Notes under the pieces: model-generated
What the model was told of the DNA's origin: nothing
The model's input: the letters and a program-made list of their open reading frames with translations, nothing else
Database searches by the model: none
Shown here: piece after piece, positions 6,934-15,211 of the stretch
Position numbering within the stretch: position 1 is the first letter of the stretch
How the letters are laid out: every line of letters begins with the position of its first letter
Origin: Collinsella sp.
Lineage (GTDB): Bacteria; Actinomycetota; Coriobacteriia; Coriobacteriales; Coriobacteriaceae
Assembly: GCA_019414265.1 (NCBI GenBank)
Contig: DXMJ01000013.1
Coordinates: forward strand, 1-45,479
Reading direction: 5' to 3'
DNA: 45,479 nt
Program-made: the position numbers and the translations under genes

Positions 6934-8596
6934 GAATGTTTGCTCCTTCCCGATCTTGTTTGCGCTGCTCGCCCTCTTGATCGGCACCTGCGCGGTTGTG
7001 TTCCCCTCATCCGCGCAGGCCGCGCCGAGCGCGAACGGTTCCATCACCGTTAACGGCACCGTCGCGCGCAGCTACGACGCCTATCAGATCTTTAGCGCCA
7101 ACGTCGTCGACGGCGACAGCGACGCCAAGATCGCCACCGACCTCGCCTGGGCAAGCGACGACGCGCGCGACGCCGCGCTGCCTGTGCTGCACAGCGCCGG
7201 CATGCCCAATTCCCAGACCACCGCGCAGGAAGCTGCCGAGTGGCTCAACACCGATTCCCACCTTACGAGCGCGCTGAGCGCACAGCTCGCTCGTTCCCTC
7301 CAGAGCTCTGGCGCCGTGTCCGTTGCCCTTAACGCGGGCACGACGGCCAAGCTGCCCTGCGGCTACTGGCTCATCGTCGCCGACGACGACGCCATCGCCC
7401 AGGGCGAGGCCGGCACCGCGCCGATCATGGCCCTGGTGGGCGGCAGCGCCGTCACCGTCAAGCCCAAGGCGGCGACGCCCAAGGTCGCCAAGCACGTGCT
7501 GGAGGACAGCACCGCCGCATGGCAGAAGGCCGCCGACGCCACGGTCGCCGACGACCTGTACTGGCGCCTCTCTGCCACGGTCCCGGCGGGCCTTGCTGCC
7601 TACGACACCTATACGGTGCGGTTCGTCGACACCATGAGCGCGGGGCTCGACCCCTCCAAGGTGGCCGCGAGCATGCGCGTGTACGTGGCGACGGGCGCGG
7701 ACGGCGGCTTTGACGCCGTCTCGGCCGACAAGGACGGCCGCGTCGGCACCGAGCCCGCGAAGGGCTGGACCGACATCACGGCCCAGTGCGCCACCAAGGT
7801 AGCGGCCGACGGCAAGACCTTCACCGTGCGCACCGGCGACCTGATCGCCGCGCTCGGCGGGGCCGACGCCTTCACCGCGGGCGTCCGCGTGGTCGCCGTG
7901 TACAACGCACCGCTCAACAGCGCGTGCAACCACGGCATCGCGAAGGGCAACCCCAACGAGGTCTACCTGCGCTACCCGCGCTCTCCCTTTGCCGACCAGT
8001 CCGGCGACGCGGGCTTCACCCGCACGCCGAGCGACGATGCGTGCGCCTACACCTGGGATCTCGCGCTCACCAAGCGCGGCAGCGACGGCGACAAGCCGCT
8101 TGCCGGGGCGGTCCTGAGCATCGCCGACGACCGCGGCCGCACGCTGGCGGCCGATGGCACGTGGGATGCGGAGGGCAAGGCCACCGTCACCACGGGCGAG
8201 GACGGCCGCGTGACCGTCTCGGGCGTGGACTCGGGCAAGCTGGAGGTCCGCGAGCTCAAGGCGCCCAAGGGCTACACCGCCTTTGAGGGCACGCGCTCCG
8301 TGACAGTCAGGGCCGAGGGCCTGGACGTCGACCAGGTGGCCGCCGCCAAGCCCAAACTCACCATCACGGCCGAGTCGCCCCTGCGCGCCGACAGCGCGGA
8401 CGGGTCGACTGGCAGTCTGGAGGCGTCGCTCATTAACACGCCCACCGGCACACCCCCTAGCATTACCACCGGAGGCTTCATGCCCTCGACTGGCGATATG
8501 GCAATGTACGCCGCGGCCGCTGCAGCGGTCGCCGGAGCCGCGCTCATCGTGGTCGCGCTCCTGGTCAAGCGGGGAGGTGGCAGCCATAAAGAGTAG
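6926..8596 (+). CDS. Isopeptide-forming fimbrial subunit, sorting motif MPSTG
   Basis: 556 residues from a GTG start at 6926, supported by GGGGAGG at 6911-6917. An upstream in-frame ATG at 6845 lies inside the previous gene. The start overlaps the adhesin stop by 8 nt, implying translational coupling. It has a signal peptide (cut near SSAQA), an N-terminal domain with GYWL, a pilin-motif-like region VTVKPK, a middle domain typical of Gram-positive major pilins, and a C-terminal Cna-B domain with E-box VRELKAPKGY. The sorting signal MPSTG at about residue 519 differs from LPXTG in its first residue; a hydrophobic helix and a Lys/Arg tail follow. It is clearly paralogous to the next gene (QIF, WASDDA and AAEWL versus QIF, WASSDA and AADWL) but visibly more GC-rich. 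It is probably a shaft or basal subunit. Confidence 0.85.
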   Translation: MNKNVCSFPILFALLALLIGTCAVVFPSSAQAAPSANGSITVNGTVARSYDAYQIFSANVVDGDSDAKIATDLAWASDDARDAALPVLHSAGMPNSQTTAQEAAEWLNTDSHLTSALSAQLARSLQSSGAVSVALNAGTTAKLPCGYWLIVADDDAIAQGEAGTAPIMALVGGSAVTVKPKAATPKVAKHVLEDSTAAWQKAADATVADDLYWRLSATVPAGLAAYDTYTVRFVDTMSAGLDPSKVAASMRVYVATGADGGFDAVSADKDGRVGTEPAKGWTDITAQCATKVAADGKTFTVRTGDLIAALGGADAFTAGVRVVAVYNAPLNSACNHGIAKGNPNEVYLRYPRSPFADQSGDAGFTRTPSDDACAYTWDLALTKRGSDGDKPLAGAVLSIADDRGRTLAADGTWDAEGKATVTTGEDGRVTVSGVDSGKLEVRELKAPKGYTAFEGTRSVTVRAEGLDVDQVAAAKPKLTITAESPLRADSADGSTGSLEASLINTPTGTPPSITTGGFMPSTGDMAMYAAAAAAVAGAALIVVALLVKRGGGSHKE

Positions 8597-8704
8597 CTGG
8601 CAGCCCCACAGAGAGCGGGGCGAGACGTAGCGAAGTAGATGCTAAGACACAGACAGATGATGACCGATCGAATGAGAATCAAACGGAAAACGGAGGAAAA
8701 GAAG

Positions 8705-10498
8705 ATGAGCATGAGCAAGAACATCGCACGCCTGGCAGTAACCGCCGGCCTCACAGCAGCGCTGAGCTTCGGCGGCGTGATGGCGCCCGTGACCATGGCG
8801 TTTGCTGAGGGTACGGGGTCGACCGTCACGTTCGAGGACGCCGATTACGCTGCGTCCACGACCTATAAGGGTATCCAGATCTTCAAGGCAAAGGTCACGA
8901 CGACCGGTGGGAATACGACGGTGAGTAGCATCGAATGGGCCAGCTCCGATGCCCAAACTGCTGTCGTAAACGCCATCAAGAAAAAGGATGCATCCTACAA
9001 AAGCGAGAACGCACAGGATGCTGCCGATTGGCTTAGCACCAAATCTGAAGTTACCGGGACCGATTCGAAGGTTGCTAGCGACAACGTTCTCAGTCTAATT
9101 GCCGATGGCCTGAAGAACAGCACCACCTGGAAGGTGACGAGCGAGGGCAGTGCATCCCTTTCCGGACTCGGCGCCGGCTACTGGCTCTTCCTCACCGCTA
9201 CTCCCGGTAAGCCTGCTGACAAGTCGACCGATGTGTCCACCTCTCCCGTCTACGCCGTGATCGACGGCGTGAACGCGACGACCGTTACGCCAAAGAAGGG
9301 CGTGCCTACTGTCGAGAAGAAGGTCCTCGACGATGCCGACGCCGCCGATGCCACCGACATCAAGGGCTCCAACAAATGGAATGATGTCGCCGATTCCCAG
9401 ATCGGCCAGGAAGTTAACTACAAGCTTACCGGCACGATCGCCAGCAACTACGCTACCTTTGGCACGTATGCTTACAAGTTCACCGACGGGCTTTCCAATG
9501 GCCTTGACTATGTCAAAGGCTCGGTTAAGGTGTACGCGCTGAACGGCGAGACTTACAGCGAGATTGAGTCGAGCAATTATACCGTGACGGATGCTGATGC
9601 TAGCAACAACAACACGCTGACGGTCGAGTTCAAGACCGGAGACGGCAAGAAGGGCCTCAAGGACGTCGCGAGCGTGACCGCCGACACCAAGATCGTTGTC
9701 TTCTACAAGGCAAAGCTCAACGGCAACGCCGTGATTGGCAATGCAACCGACGGCAACAAGGGCGGTAACCCCAACACCGTCAAGCTCGAGTACTCCAACA
9801 ACCCGTATGCCGAGGGCACGGGCGAGACGATCGAGGATACCGTCGCCGACTTCGCGTTCAAGCTCAACCTCAACAAGGTCGACCAGGGCACCGAGAGGGG
9901 CCTTGCGGGCGCCGTCTTCACCATCCAGTCCGCTGATTCGAACACTCAAGACCAGTATATCGCCTCGAAGGACGACCCCACCGCGGGCGTCGTCGCGGGC
10001 CAGCTCGTGACCGTTGCCGACGTCAACCACCTGCCTGACTACGTGACGTTCACGTCCGACAAAGACGGCAAGATCCCCGTCTCCGGCCTCGACGCCGGCT
10101 CCTACAAGGTGACCGAGGTCAAGGCCCCCGGCGACTCCTACACCAAGGCCAAACCCTTCACCTTCAAGATCACCCCGACGTATGACGCCGTGACCATGAA
10201 GGTGACGGAGCTTAAGGCGGAGGTTTCCGAGTACGACAAGGGCCGCAACGACATCGCCTTCGGTACGCTTGACGACACTGCCGGTGACAACAAACTGAAC
10301 GGCACGGAAGGCGCCGGCACCAACGCCGCCACCGGTGAGATCACCATCAACGTCGGCAATACCAAGTCCGTCGGCCTCCCGCTGACCGGTCTCAACGGTG
10401 TGACCTTCACTTGGATCGCTGGTGGCGCGGTGCTGTGCATCGGCGTGGCGCACCTCATCCGCAGCCGTAAGCAGGCCGAGGAGTCCGAGCAGGAGTAA
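8705..10498 (+). CDS. Isopeptide-forming major pilin-like subunit, sorting motif LPLTG
   Basis: 597 residues; the start at 8705 follows GGAGG at 8692-8696, and the upstream ATG at 8639 has no such site. The signal peptide ends near MAFAEG. The layout matches class C sortase substrates: an N-terminal domain with GYWLFL, a pilin-motif-like TVTPKKGVPTVEKKVL (a Lys of this motif is normally the cross-linking residue), a middle domain, a C-terminal Cna-B domain with the E-box-like YKVTEVKAPG, and LPLTG at about residue 558 with a membrane helix and charged tail. It is the closest in the operon to a canonical major pilin, and the best candidate for the polymerised shaft. It follows the MPSTG pilin after 108 nt, and a strong terminator lies about 100 nt after its stop. 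Confidence 0.88.
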   Translation: MSMSKNIARLAVTAGLTAALSFGGVMAPVTMAFAEGTGSTVTFEDADYAASTTYKGIQIFKAKVTTTGGNTTVSSIEWASSDAQTAVVNAIKKKDASYKSENAQDAADWLSTKSEVTGTDSKVASDNVLSLIADGLKNSTTWKVTSEGSASLSGLGAGYWLFLTATPGKPADKSTDVSTSPVYAVIDGVNATTVTPKKGVPTVEKKVLDDADAADATDIKGSNKWNDVADSQIGQEVNYKLTGTIASNYATFGTYAYKFTDGLSNGLDYVKGSVKVYALNGETYSEIESSNYTVTDADASNNNTLTVEFKTGDGKKGLKDVASVTADTKIVVFYKAKLNGNAVIGNATDGNKGGNPNTVKLEYSNNPYAEGTGETIEDTVADFAFKLNLNKVDQGTERGLAGAVFTIQSADSNTQDQYIASKDDPTAGVVAGQLVTVADVNHLPDYVTFTSDKDGKIPVSGLDAGSYKVTEVKAPGDSYTKAKPFTFKITPTYDAVTMKVTELKAEVSEYDKGRNDIAFGTLDDTAGDNKLNGTEGAGTNAATGEITINVGNTKSVGLPLTGLNGVTFTWIAGGAVLCIGVAHLIRSRKQAEESEQE

Positions 10499-10599
10499 CG
10501 CTCGCTCACCCATCCCTTTGGCAGGTGGGATGCGATGGCCATGAGACTTGCGGACACTTTTCTCGTCCATTGACGTTCTTGCTTTGCCATTCTCTTTTC

Positions 10600-10637
10600 G
10601 GGGCAGACTCCGCACTGGAGTCTGCCCCGTTCTTTTT
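10600..10637 (+). terminator. Rho-independent terminator of the pilin operon
   Basis: A perfect 12-bp stem, GGGGCAGACTCC (10600-10611) and GGAGTCTGCCCC (10617-10628), has a 5-nt loop and is followed by GTTCTTTTT. It separates the pilins from the regulator and sortase downstream. Confidence 0.93.
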
Positions 10638-10756
10638 GGGATAACGCAGTCAGCCTCCATCGTCCGATGCGGGCACGCTCGTCATCGCGTTTCTTGACTC
10701 GTATGAGGTTCGGTTTAAGGTCCGTAGGCGCACGCGCGATACGGACGGTGGACGGC

Positions 10757-10808
10757 ATTTGCGCCGAAAGCGCAAATAAGAATGCCCGGGGGTCGGATCC
10801 CGGGCATT
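10757..10808. other. Two adjacent hairpins between pilin operon and regulator
   Basis: TTTGCGC/GCGCAAA (within 10757-10777) and AATGCCCGGG (10781-10790)/CCCGGGCATT (10799-10808) form two consecutive stems. Neither has a clear T-run on the plus strand. The interval 10640-10970 holds no recognisable gene and becomes AT-rich towards the regulator. Confidence 0.5.
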
Positions 10809-10973
10809 TAACAAAAACTGAAAACTAGGCCGCCCGCGCTCCCAAACATTTACGCGGGGTGCGTCGTTTTCTATTGAGATTGTATCCCGAATCACCCCGC
10901 CGATCCGGGATATTTTGAAAACTCAAATGTAGGCTTAGGCACGAACGGTATCTCTTTAATTCCGAAAATTATG

Positions 10974-10997
10974 TATAATTCCAATACAAACTGGAAT
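10974..10997 (+). promoter_or_regulatory. -10 box and overlapping inverted repeat of the regulator gene
   Basis: TATAAT at 10974-10979 is a perfect -10 box; the -35 region is weak. ATTCCA (10978-10983) and TGGAAT (10992-10997) form an inverted repeat that overlaps the box, a plausible autoregulatory operator. The box overlaps an upstream ATG (10971), which argues against that codon as start. Confidence 0.4.
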
Positions 10998-11009
10998 CGA
11001 ACGAAAACA

Positions 11010-11978
11010 ATGGAAATGAACGAAGCGTTAATCTACTTACAAGAAGCACTAGGCCTCTCCGCCAAGACCAAAACTTGGCCTGGATCCGCACGCTTGCCGC
11101 TGCATCTGCGGGCGATTGAAGTCCGCGCTGTTGACGCAAACGGTTTTTCGTTTTTGCTTGCAAGTTTGCCTACTGGCGTCGGGCTTCCCGAGGCTAAGAG
11201 GGTCTATAGTCAGCTAGCCTTGCGTGCGGAGACTCCTGTTGTCGTTTCGTTTCCTGATGCCGATGCACGTCAGCGCAAAGCATTGGTCGCACAAGGGATT
11301 CCGTTTGTTTGCCCCGGCAGACAGGCTTTTCTTCCATTTATGGGCACGGCCTGCACGGAGAGGGGCGGTGCCCGGTTTCGCAATCACGCGACCAAGATGT
11401 CACCCAACGCACAGGCTGCCGCAATCTGGGGAGCAGCCCAGGAGCCATATCGCCCCCATGACCTTTGTCGTGCGCTTGGGATCTCGGCAAGCCGCGCGAG
11501 TGAGGCCATAACCGAGCTTGTTGACAGGGGGCTCGCGAGGCGCGAGCGTTGCGAGCGACGTGTCGTCGTGTTCCCTGTTGCCGTTGATCTTCTGCTCAGT
11601 GAGCACATGGCAGAGCTCTCCTCGCCTGTCTTGAAGGTCTTATTTGCAAGGAAGACGCCGCAGATCGAGTATCTTGTTGACGCCGGGGAGACGGCGCTCG
11701 CTGCGCGTTCGATGCTCGCTGCGCCGGGTATGGAACAAAAGGCCGTCTTAAGAAGTGCATGGCGTCAACTGAGTGACCTCGAAGTCGCAGACGGGGAGTT
11801 GCCGGATAACGAAACGGCGATGATCCAAGTGTGGCGCTATGCGCCCGTGTTTGCCAACTCCTCCCGTGTCGATGACATTTCGCTTGCGCTATCTTTGGCG
11901 GCAATCGACGATGAGCGAATTCAACTCGAAGTCGATCGCATGTTTGGAAAGGAATATCCATGGCAAGAAGCGCTGTAG
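11010..11978 (+). CDS. Winged-helix (MarR-like) regulator of the type paired with nucleotidyltransferase-like partners
   Basis: About 322 residues from ATG at 11010 (a second ATG is at 11016; an earlier one at 10971 overlaps the -10 box). The N-terminal half ends in GIPFVCPGRQAFLPFMG, which I recognise as typical of a family annotated as MarR-like and often found beside AbiEii-type nucleotidyltransferase genes. The centre, about residues 125-195, carries a winged helix-turn-helix (PHDLCRALGISASRASEAITELVDRGL is split here across helix 2 and 3). The function is probably DNA binding and possibly antitoxin-like autoregulation; this rests on remembered family resemblance. The next start codon overlaps its 3' end, and the partner is destroyed. 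It sits between pilins and sortase but need not regulate them. Confidence 0.6.
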   Translation: MEMNEALIYLQEALGLSAKTKTWPGSARLPLHLRAIEVRAVDANGFSFLLASLPTGVGLPEAKRVYSQLALRAETPVVVSFPDADARQRKALVAQGIPFVCPGRQAFLPFMGTACTERGGARFRNHATKMSPNAQAAAIWGAAQEPYRPHDLCRALGISASRASEAITELVDRGLARRERCERRVVVFPVAVDLLLSEHMAELSSPVLKVLFARKTPQIEYLVDAGETALAARSMLAAPGMEQKAVLRSAWRQLSDLEVADGELPDNETAMIQVWRYAPVFANSSRVDDISLALSLAAIDDERIQLEVDRMFGKEYPWQEAL

Positions 11979-12004
11979 AAGGTCTCCAAGAATTCGAACC
12001 GTAG
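11960..12004 (+). pseudogene. 14-codon remnant of the regulator's translationally coupled partner
   Basis: ATG at 11960 has a strong ribosome binding site (GGAAAGGA, 11946-11953), overlaps the regulator's last codons in another frame, and reads MARSAVEGLQEFEP before TAG at 12002. The N terminus resembles that of nucleotidyltransferase-like partners of such regulators (a remembered resemblance, moderate). The reading frame has no continuation downstream, so the gene appears deleted after its first codons. Confidence 0.5.
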
Positions 12005-12100
12005 GCGGCGTTTCGGTCCTAGCTGCGTTGTCCGGTGCATGAGTTTGCTAATCGGCTATTATTTGTTTAGACAACCTGAGTTGTAGAGGAGTGACCGGCG

Positions 12101-13039
12101 ATGGTGCAGGGCGCCAAACATATGAAGAGCAATAACGCCGCGGACAACGGCGGCTCAAGCCCTCAGCCCAAACCTCAACCAAAGCCCAAGCGTCGTCGCA
12201 AGCGACTGCCGCGCTGGGCCGACCGGCTCATCACCATCGTCATCATCCTTATTGGCGTGGGCCTTATGACCTGGCCGTGGATCTTGGACCGGCTCGAGGC
12301 CTCGGGCGTGTTCAACCAGATCAGCACCGTGTCCAGCACCGTGGACGCGCTGTCTGCCGAGGAGCGCGAGCGCATCCTGCTCCAGGCGCGCTCCTTTAAC
12401 GAGCAGCTGGCGGGCGAGGCCACCGAGCTCCCCGCCGACCAGATCGAGCCCTACGCCCAGCAGCTCATCTTTGACCGTGACCCCATGATGAGCTGGGTCG
12501 AGATCCCCTCCATCGACGTGAGCATGCCCATCTACCACGGCACGAGCGAAGAAGTCCTTATGGCGGGCGTCGGCCACCTGGAGGGCACGAGCCTGCCGGT
12601 GGGCGGCACCTCGACGCATTGCGTGCTCACCGCGCACTCGGGCATGCGCAACCTGAGCATGTTCGACGACATCCATTCGCTGGAGCCCGGCGACCTGGTG
12701 CTGTTGCACACCATGAACAAGACGCTCGCCTACAAGATGGTGGACTCCGAGGTCGTGCTGCCCGAGGAGATGGAGTCACTGACCATCGAGCCCGGTGCCG
12801 ACAAGGTGACGCTCGTTACCTGCACGCCCTATGGCGTGAACGACCATCGCCTGCTGGTGCATTGCGTGCGCACCAAATACAGCAAGAAGGACGTCGACAA
12901 GCAAAAGTCGCTGGCCGGCCGCCACTGGGGCAAGCGCGAGTTTGCCGTGCTCATCGTGGTCGTAGCCATTGTGCTGTTGCTGCTGGACATCGTGATCCAC
13001 GCGGTCCGCAAGCGCCGCAAGGCCAAGGCCTCGGCATAA
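12101..13039 (+). CDS. Class C (pilus-polymerising) sortase
   Basis: 312 residues; ATG at 12101 preceded by AGAGGAG at 12085-12091. A Pro/Lys/Arg-rich cytoplasmic start is followed by an N-terminal membrane helix (about 43-60), the catalytic beta-barrel, and a C-terminal helix (about 275-297) with a basic tail. This two-helix topology is characteristic of class C. The catalytic residues are visible: His179 in LTAHSG, Cys241 in TLVTCTPYG and Arg250 in NDHRLLV; PIYHGT is also a family signature. The usual Asp-Pro-aromatic lid motif is not obvious, with only DRDPMM nearby. It should join and anchor the three pilus proteins encoded upstream. It is separated from them by a terminator and a regulator, so it needs its own transcript. 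Confidence 0.92.
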   Translation: MVQGAKHMKSNNAADNGGSSPQPKPQPKPKRRRKRLPRWADRLITIVIILIGVGLMTWPWILDRLEASGVFNQISTVSSTVDALSAEERERILLQARSFNEQLAGEATELPADQIEPYAQQLIFDRDPMMSWVEIPSIDVSMPIYHGTSEEVLMAGVGHLEGTSLPVGGTSTHCVLTAHSGMRNLSMFDDIHSLEPGDLVLLHTMNKTLAYKMVDSEVVLPEEMESLTIEPGADKVTLVTCTPYGVNDHRLLVHCVRTKYSKKDVDKQKSLAGRHWGKREFAVLIVVVAIVLLLLDIVIHAVRKRRKAKASA

Positions 13040-13052
13040 GACATTCTTCAGA

Positions 13053-13087
13053 ACCACCACAAAGGGGACAGGCACCTTTGTGGTGGT
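13053..13087. repeat. REP-like palindrome, family A (copy 4)
   Basis: Perfect 13-bp arms at 13053-13065 and 13075-13087 (ACCACCACAAAGG and its complement), loop GGACAGGCA. It starts 13 nt after the sortase stop codon. Confidence 0.85.
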
Positions 13088-13097
13088 CGGGACTTCC

Positions 13098-13158
13098 AAA
13101 CCATCACAACATTCGATGAAAATCGCGATTTTGGCGAAAAGCGTCGAATGTTGTGATG
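13098..13158. repeat. Palindromic repeat, family B (copy 2)
   Basis: The left arm 13098-13116 is identical to the left arm of the copy at 2115. The right arm 13144-13158 matches over 15 bp. The loop differs from copy 1 at only two positions and keeps AAAATCGCGATTTT. It lies 10 nt after a family A copy. Confidence 0.85.
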
Positions 13159-13164
13159 CTTTTC

Positions 13165-13248
13165 GTTGCGGGCGGGACGGTCTTCGTTGCGGTCGATACG
13201 GTTTTCGTTGTGGACGAGACGGTCTTCGCTATGGACGATGCGGTTTCG
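13165..13248. repeat. Four imperfect 21-bp tandem repeats
   Basis: Units at 13165-13185, 13186-13206, 13207-13227 and 13228-13248 share the pattern GTTGYGGNCGANACGGTYTTC. The period equals seven codons, and short open frames cross it on both strands, but none has a ribosome binding site or continues into a gene. The rest of 13249-13385 holds no recognisable gene; TATACT at 13345-13350 may be the gatC -10 box. Confidence 0.75.
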
Positions 13249-13385
13249 CTGCAGAACCGCCAGCCCGCAGCCTGCCAATCCACCGCTCTCGTTACGTTTT
13301 CGCTGCATTTGGGTAAAGCACCTGCTCCAAGCGGCGTTGCCTTGTATACTAGAGCGGTTTATCTGTTATGCGGAAGGGAGCGCCT

Positions 13386-13697
13386 ATGGCACTCAGCGAG
13401 AAAGACGTGCGCGGCATCGCCGAGTACGCAAAGATCGCACTGACCGATGACGAGCTCACCCAGATGACGTCCTACATGAACGACGCCGTCCAGATGCTCG
13501 AGCCCGTCTTGCAATATGACTTACCCGACGTGGAGCCCACGTTCCATCCCATCGGAAGCCTGTCCAACGTGATGGGCGACGACCTGCTCGAGCCCGAGCG
13601 CGACCTGCCGCTCGACGTCGCGCTCGAAAACGCCGGCAGCGCGCGCGACCGCTATTTCCGCGTGCCGTCCATTTTGGGAGAGGGGGAGAGCGAGTAA
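13386..13697 (+). CDS. gatC: Glutamyl-tRNA(Gln)/aspartyl-tRNA(Asn) amidotransferase subunit C
   Basis: 103 residues from ATG at 13386, preceded by GGAAGGGAG. An upstream in-frame start at 13368 would lie in front of the ribosome binding site. The protein shows the GatC pattern: an N-terminal helix with YAKIALTDDEL, a central MLEPVLQYDLPDVEP segment, and the C-terminal LENAGSARDRYFRVPSIL. GatC clamps GatA and GatB in the heterotrimer that amidates misacylated Glu-tRNA(Gln) and/or Asp-tRNA(Asn). It is the first gene of a tight gatCAB operon; its TAA overlaps the gatA ATG by one base. Confidence 0.93.
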   Translation: MALSEKDVRGIAEYAKIALTDDELTQMTSYMNDAVQMLEPVLQYDLPDVEPTFHPIGSLSNVMGDDLLEPERDLPLDVALENAGSARDRYFRVPSILGEGESE

Positions 13698-15211
13698 TGG
13701 CGCTAAGCTTCGATTCCCTTACCGCCGCCCAGATCGCCGCGGGCGTTTCCGCCGGCGACTATACCGCTACCGAGGTGGCCCAGGCCTCCCTTGCCGCCAT
13801 CGAGGCGCGCGAGGGCGGGGTCCAGGCATTCCTGCAGGTGGCCCCCGAGCTTGCGCTCGAGGCCGCTGCGCGCGTGGATGCCGACCGTGCCGCAGGCAAG
13901 CCGCTGCCCCCGCTCGCGGGCGTGCCGCTGGCCATCAAGGACAACATGAACCTCGTGGGCACGCGCACCACCTGTGCTTCCCGCATGCTCGCGGACTACC
14001 AGAGCGTCTACACCGCTACCTGCGTCCAGCGCATGCTCGATGCCGGCTGTCTGCCCATGGGCAAGGCCAACATGGACGAGTTCGCCTTTGGCAGCTCCAC
14101 CGAGAGCTCGGCGTTCCACCGCACCAACAACCCTTGGGATACCGAGCGCGTGCCCGGCGGCTCCTCGGGCGGCTCCGCTGCAGCCGTCGCCGCGGGCGAG
14201 GTCGCGCTCTCGCTGGGCTCGGATACCGGCGGCTCCATTCGCCAGCCGGCGTCGCTGTGCGGCGTGGTGGGCTTTAAGCCCACGTATGGCGCCGTGAGCC
14301 GTTACGGCGTGGTCGCCTTTGGCTCGTCGCTTGACCAGGTGGGCCCCTTTGGCCGCACGGTCGAGGACGTCGCGCTGGCCATGAACGCGCTTACCGGCGC
14401 GGGCCACGATCCGTACGACTGCACCAGCCAGGATTGCGCCGTCGACTTTACCGAACATCTCAACGACAGCATCGAGGGCAAGCGCGTGGGCATCATCCCC
14501 GCGTTTATGGAGGCCGAGGGCCTGACGCCCGAGGTCAAGGCCGCCGTTCAGCGCGCCGCCCAGGAGCTGCAGAACCAGGGCGCCGAGCTGGTCGAGGTCG
14601 ACCTGCCGCACCTGGACGCCGCCATCGCCGCCTACTACGTCATCGGCCCGGCCGAGGCGTTCTCCAACCTGGCCCGCTTCGACGGTATTCGCTACGGCTA
14701 TCAGGAGGAGGGCTGCGCCAACCTGTCCGACCAGAGCTCGCTTTCGCGCGCCCACGGCTTTGGCGCCGAGGCCAAGCGCCGTCAGATGCTCGGCGCCTAC
14801 CTGCTGAGCTCGGGCGTGTACGACAAGTATTACTACGCCGCGCAAAAGGCCCGTACGCTCATCACGCGGGACTACGACGCCGCGTATGCCAAGGTGGACA
14901 CCATCCTTATGCCCGCTTCGCCGCGCACGGCCTTTAAGTTTGGCGAGATCAGCGACCCCACGCAGATGTACCTCTCCGACCTGTACACCATCTCGCTCAA
15001 CATTTGCGGCAACGGCGGTATCTCGGTGCCGCTGGGCCTGGGCGAGGACACTCAGCTGCCCGTTTCTGCCCAGCTGGTGGGTCCGGCGTTTAAGGACCGT
15101 CAACTGCTCACGTTTGCCCGCGCCCTGGAGCGCGGCTTTGCCGATGCCGCCACGGGTGCGCCCGCGCTTTCCGTCGCGCCCGATTTTGCCGGGAAGGGAG
15201 GCGAGCTGTAA
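13697..15211 (+). CDS. gatA: Amidotransferase subunit A (glutaminase)
   Basis: 504 residues, amidase-signature family. The Ser-cisSer-Lys triad is visible: Lys81 in LAIKDN, Ser156 in PGGSSGGS and Ser180 in DTGGSIRQP, with the same spacing as characterised GatA proteins. It hydrolyses glutamine and passes ammonia to GatB for amidation of Glu-tRNA(Gln) or Asp-tRNA(Asn). Its length is normal for the family. The start overlaps the gatC stop (TAATG), and its own stop overlaps the gatB start the same way, implying coupled translation of the three subunits. Confidence 0.95.
   Translation: MALSFDSLTAAQIAAGVSAGDYTATEVAQASLAAIEAREGGVQAFLQVAPELALEAAARVDADRAAGKPLPPLAGVPLAIKDNMNLVGTRTTCASRMLADYQSVYTATCVQRMLDAGCLPMGKANMDEFAFGSSTESSAFHRTNNPWDTERVPGGSSGGSAAAVAAGEVALSLGSDTGGSIRQPASLCGVVGFKPTYGAVSRYGVVAFGSSLDQVGPFGRTVEDVALAMNALTGAGHDPYDCTSQDCAVDFTEHLNDSIEGKRVGIIPAFMEAEGLTPEVKAAVQRAAQELQNQGAELVEVDLPHLDAAIAAYYVIGPAEAFSNLARFDGIRYGYQEEGCANLSDQSSLSRAHGFGAEAKRRQMLGAYLLSSGVYDKYYYAAQKARTLITRDYDAAYAKVDTILMPASPRTAFKFGEISDPTQMYLSDLYTISLNICGNGGISVPLGLGEDTQLPVSAQLVGPAFKDRQLLTFARALERGFADAATGAPALSVAPDFAGKGGEL

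Noticed and set aside
5746..7059. Minus-strand open frame of 437 codons across the adhesin end and the pilin start
   Set aside because: It crosses two well-supported genes and has no start signal or recognisable domain.
13048..13308. Minus-strand frame encoding heptad repeats (NEDR-type) over the 21-bp repeats
   Set aside because: It covers two palindromic repeats, has no start signal and no partner gene; the repeats can be explained as non-coding tandem DNA.
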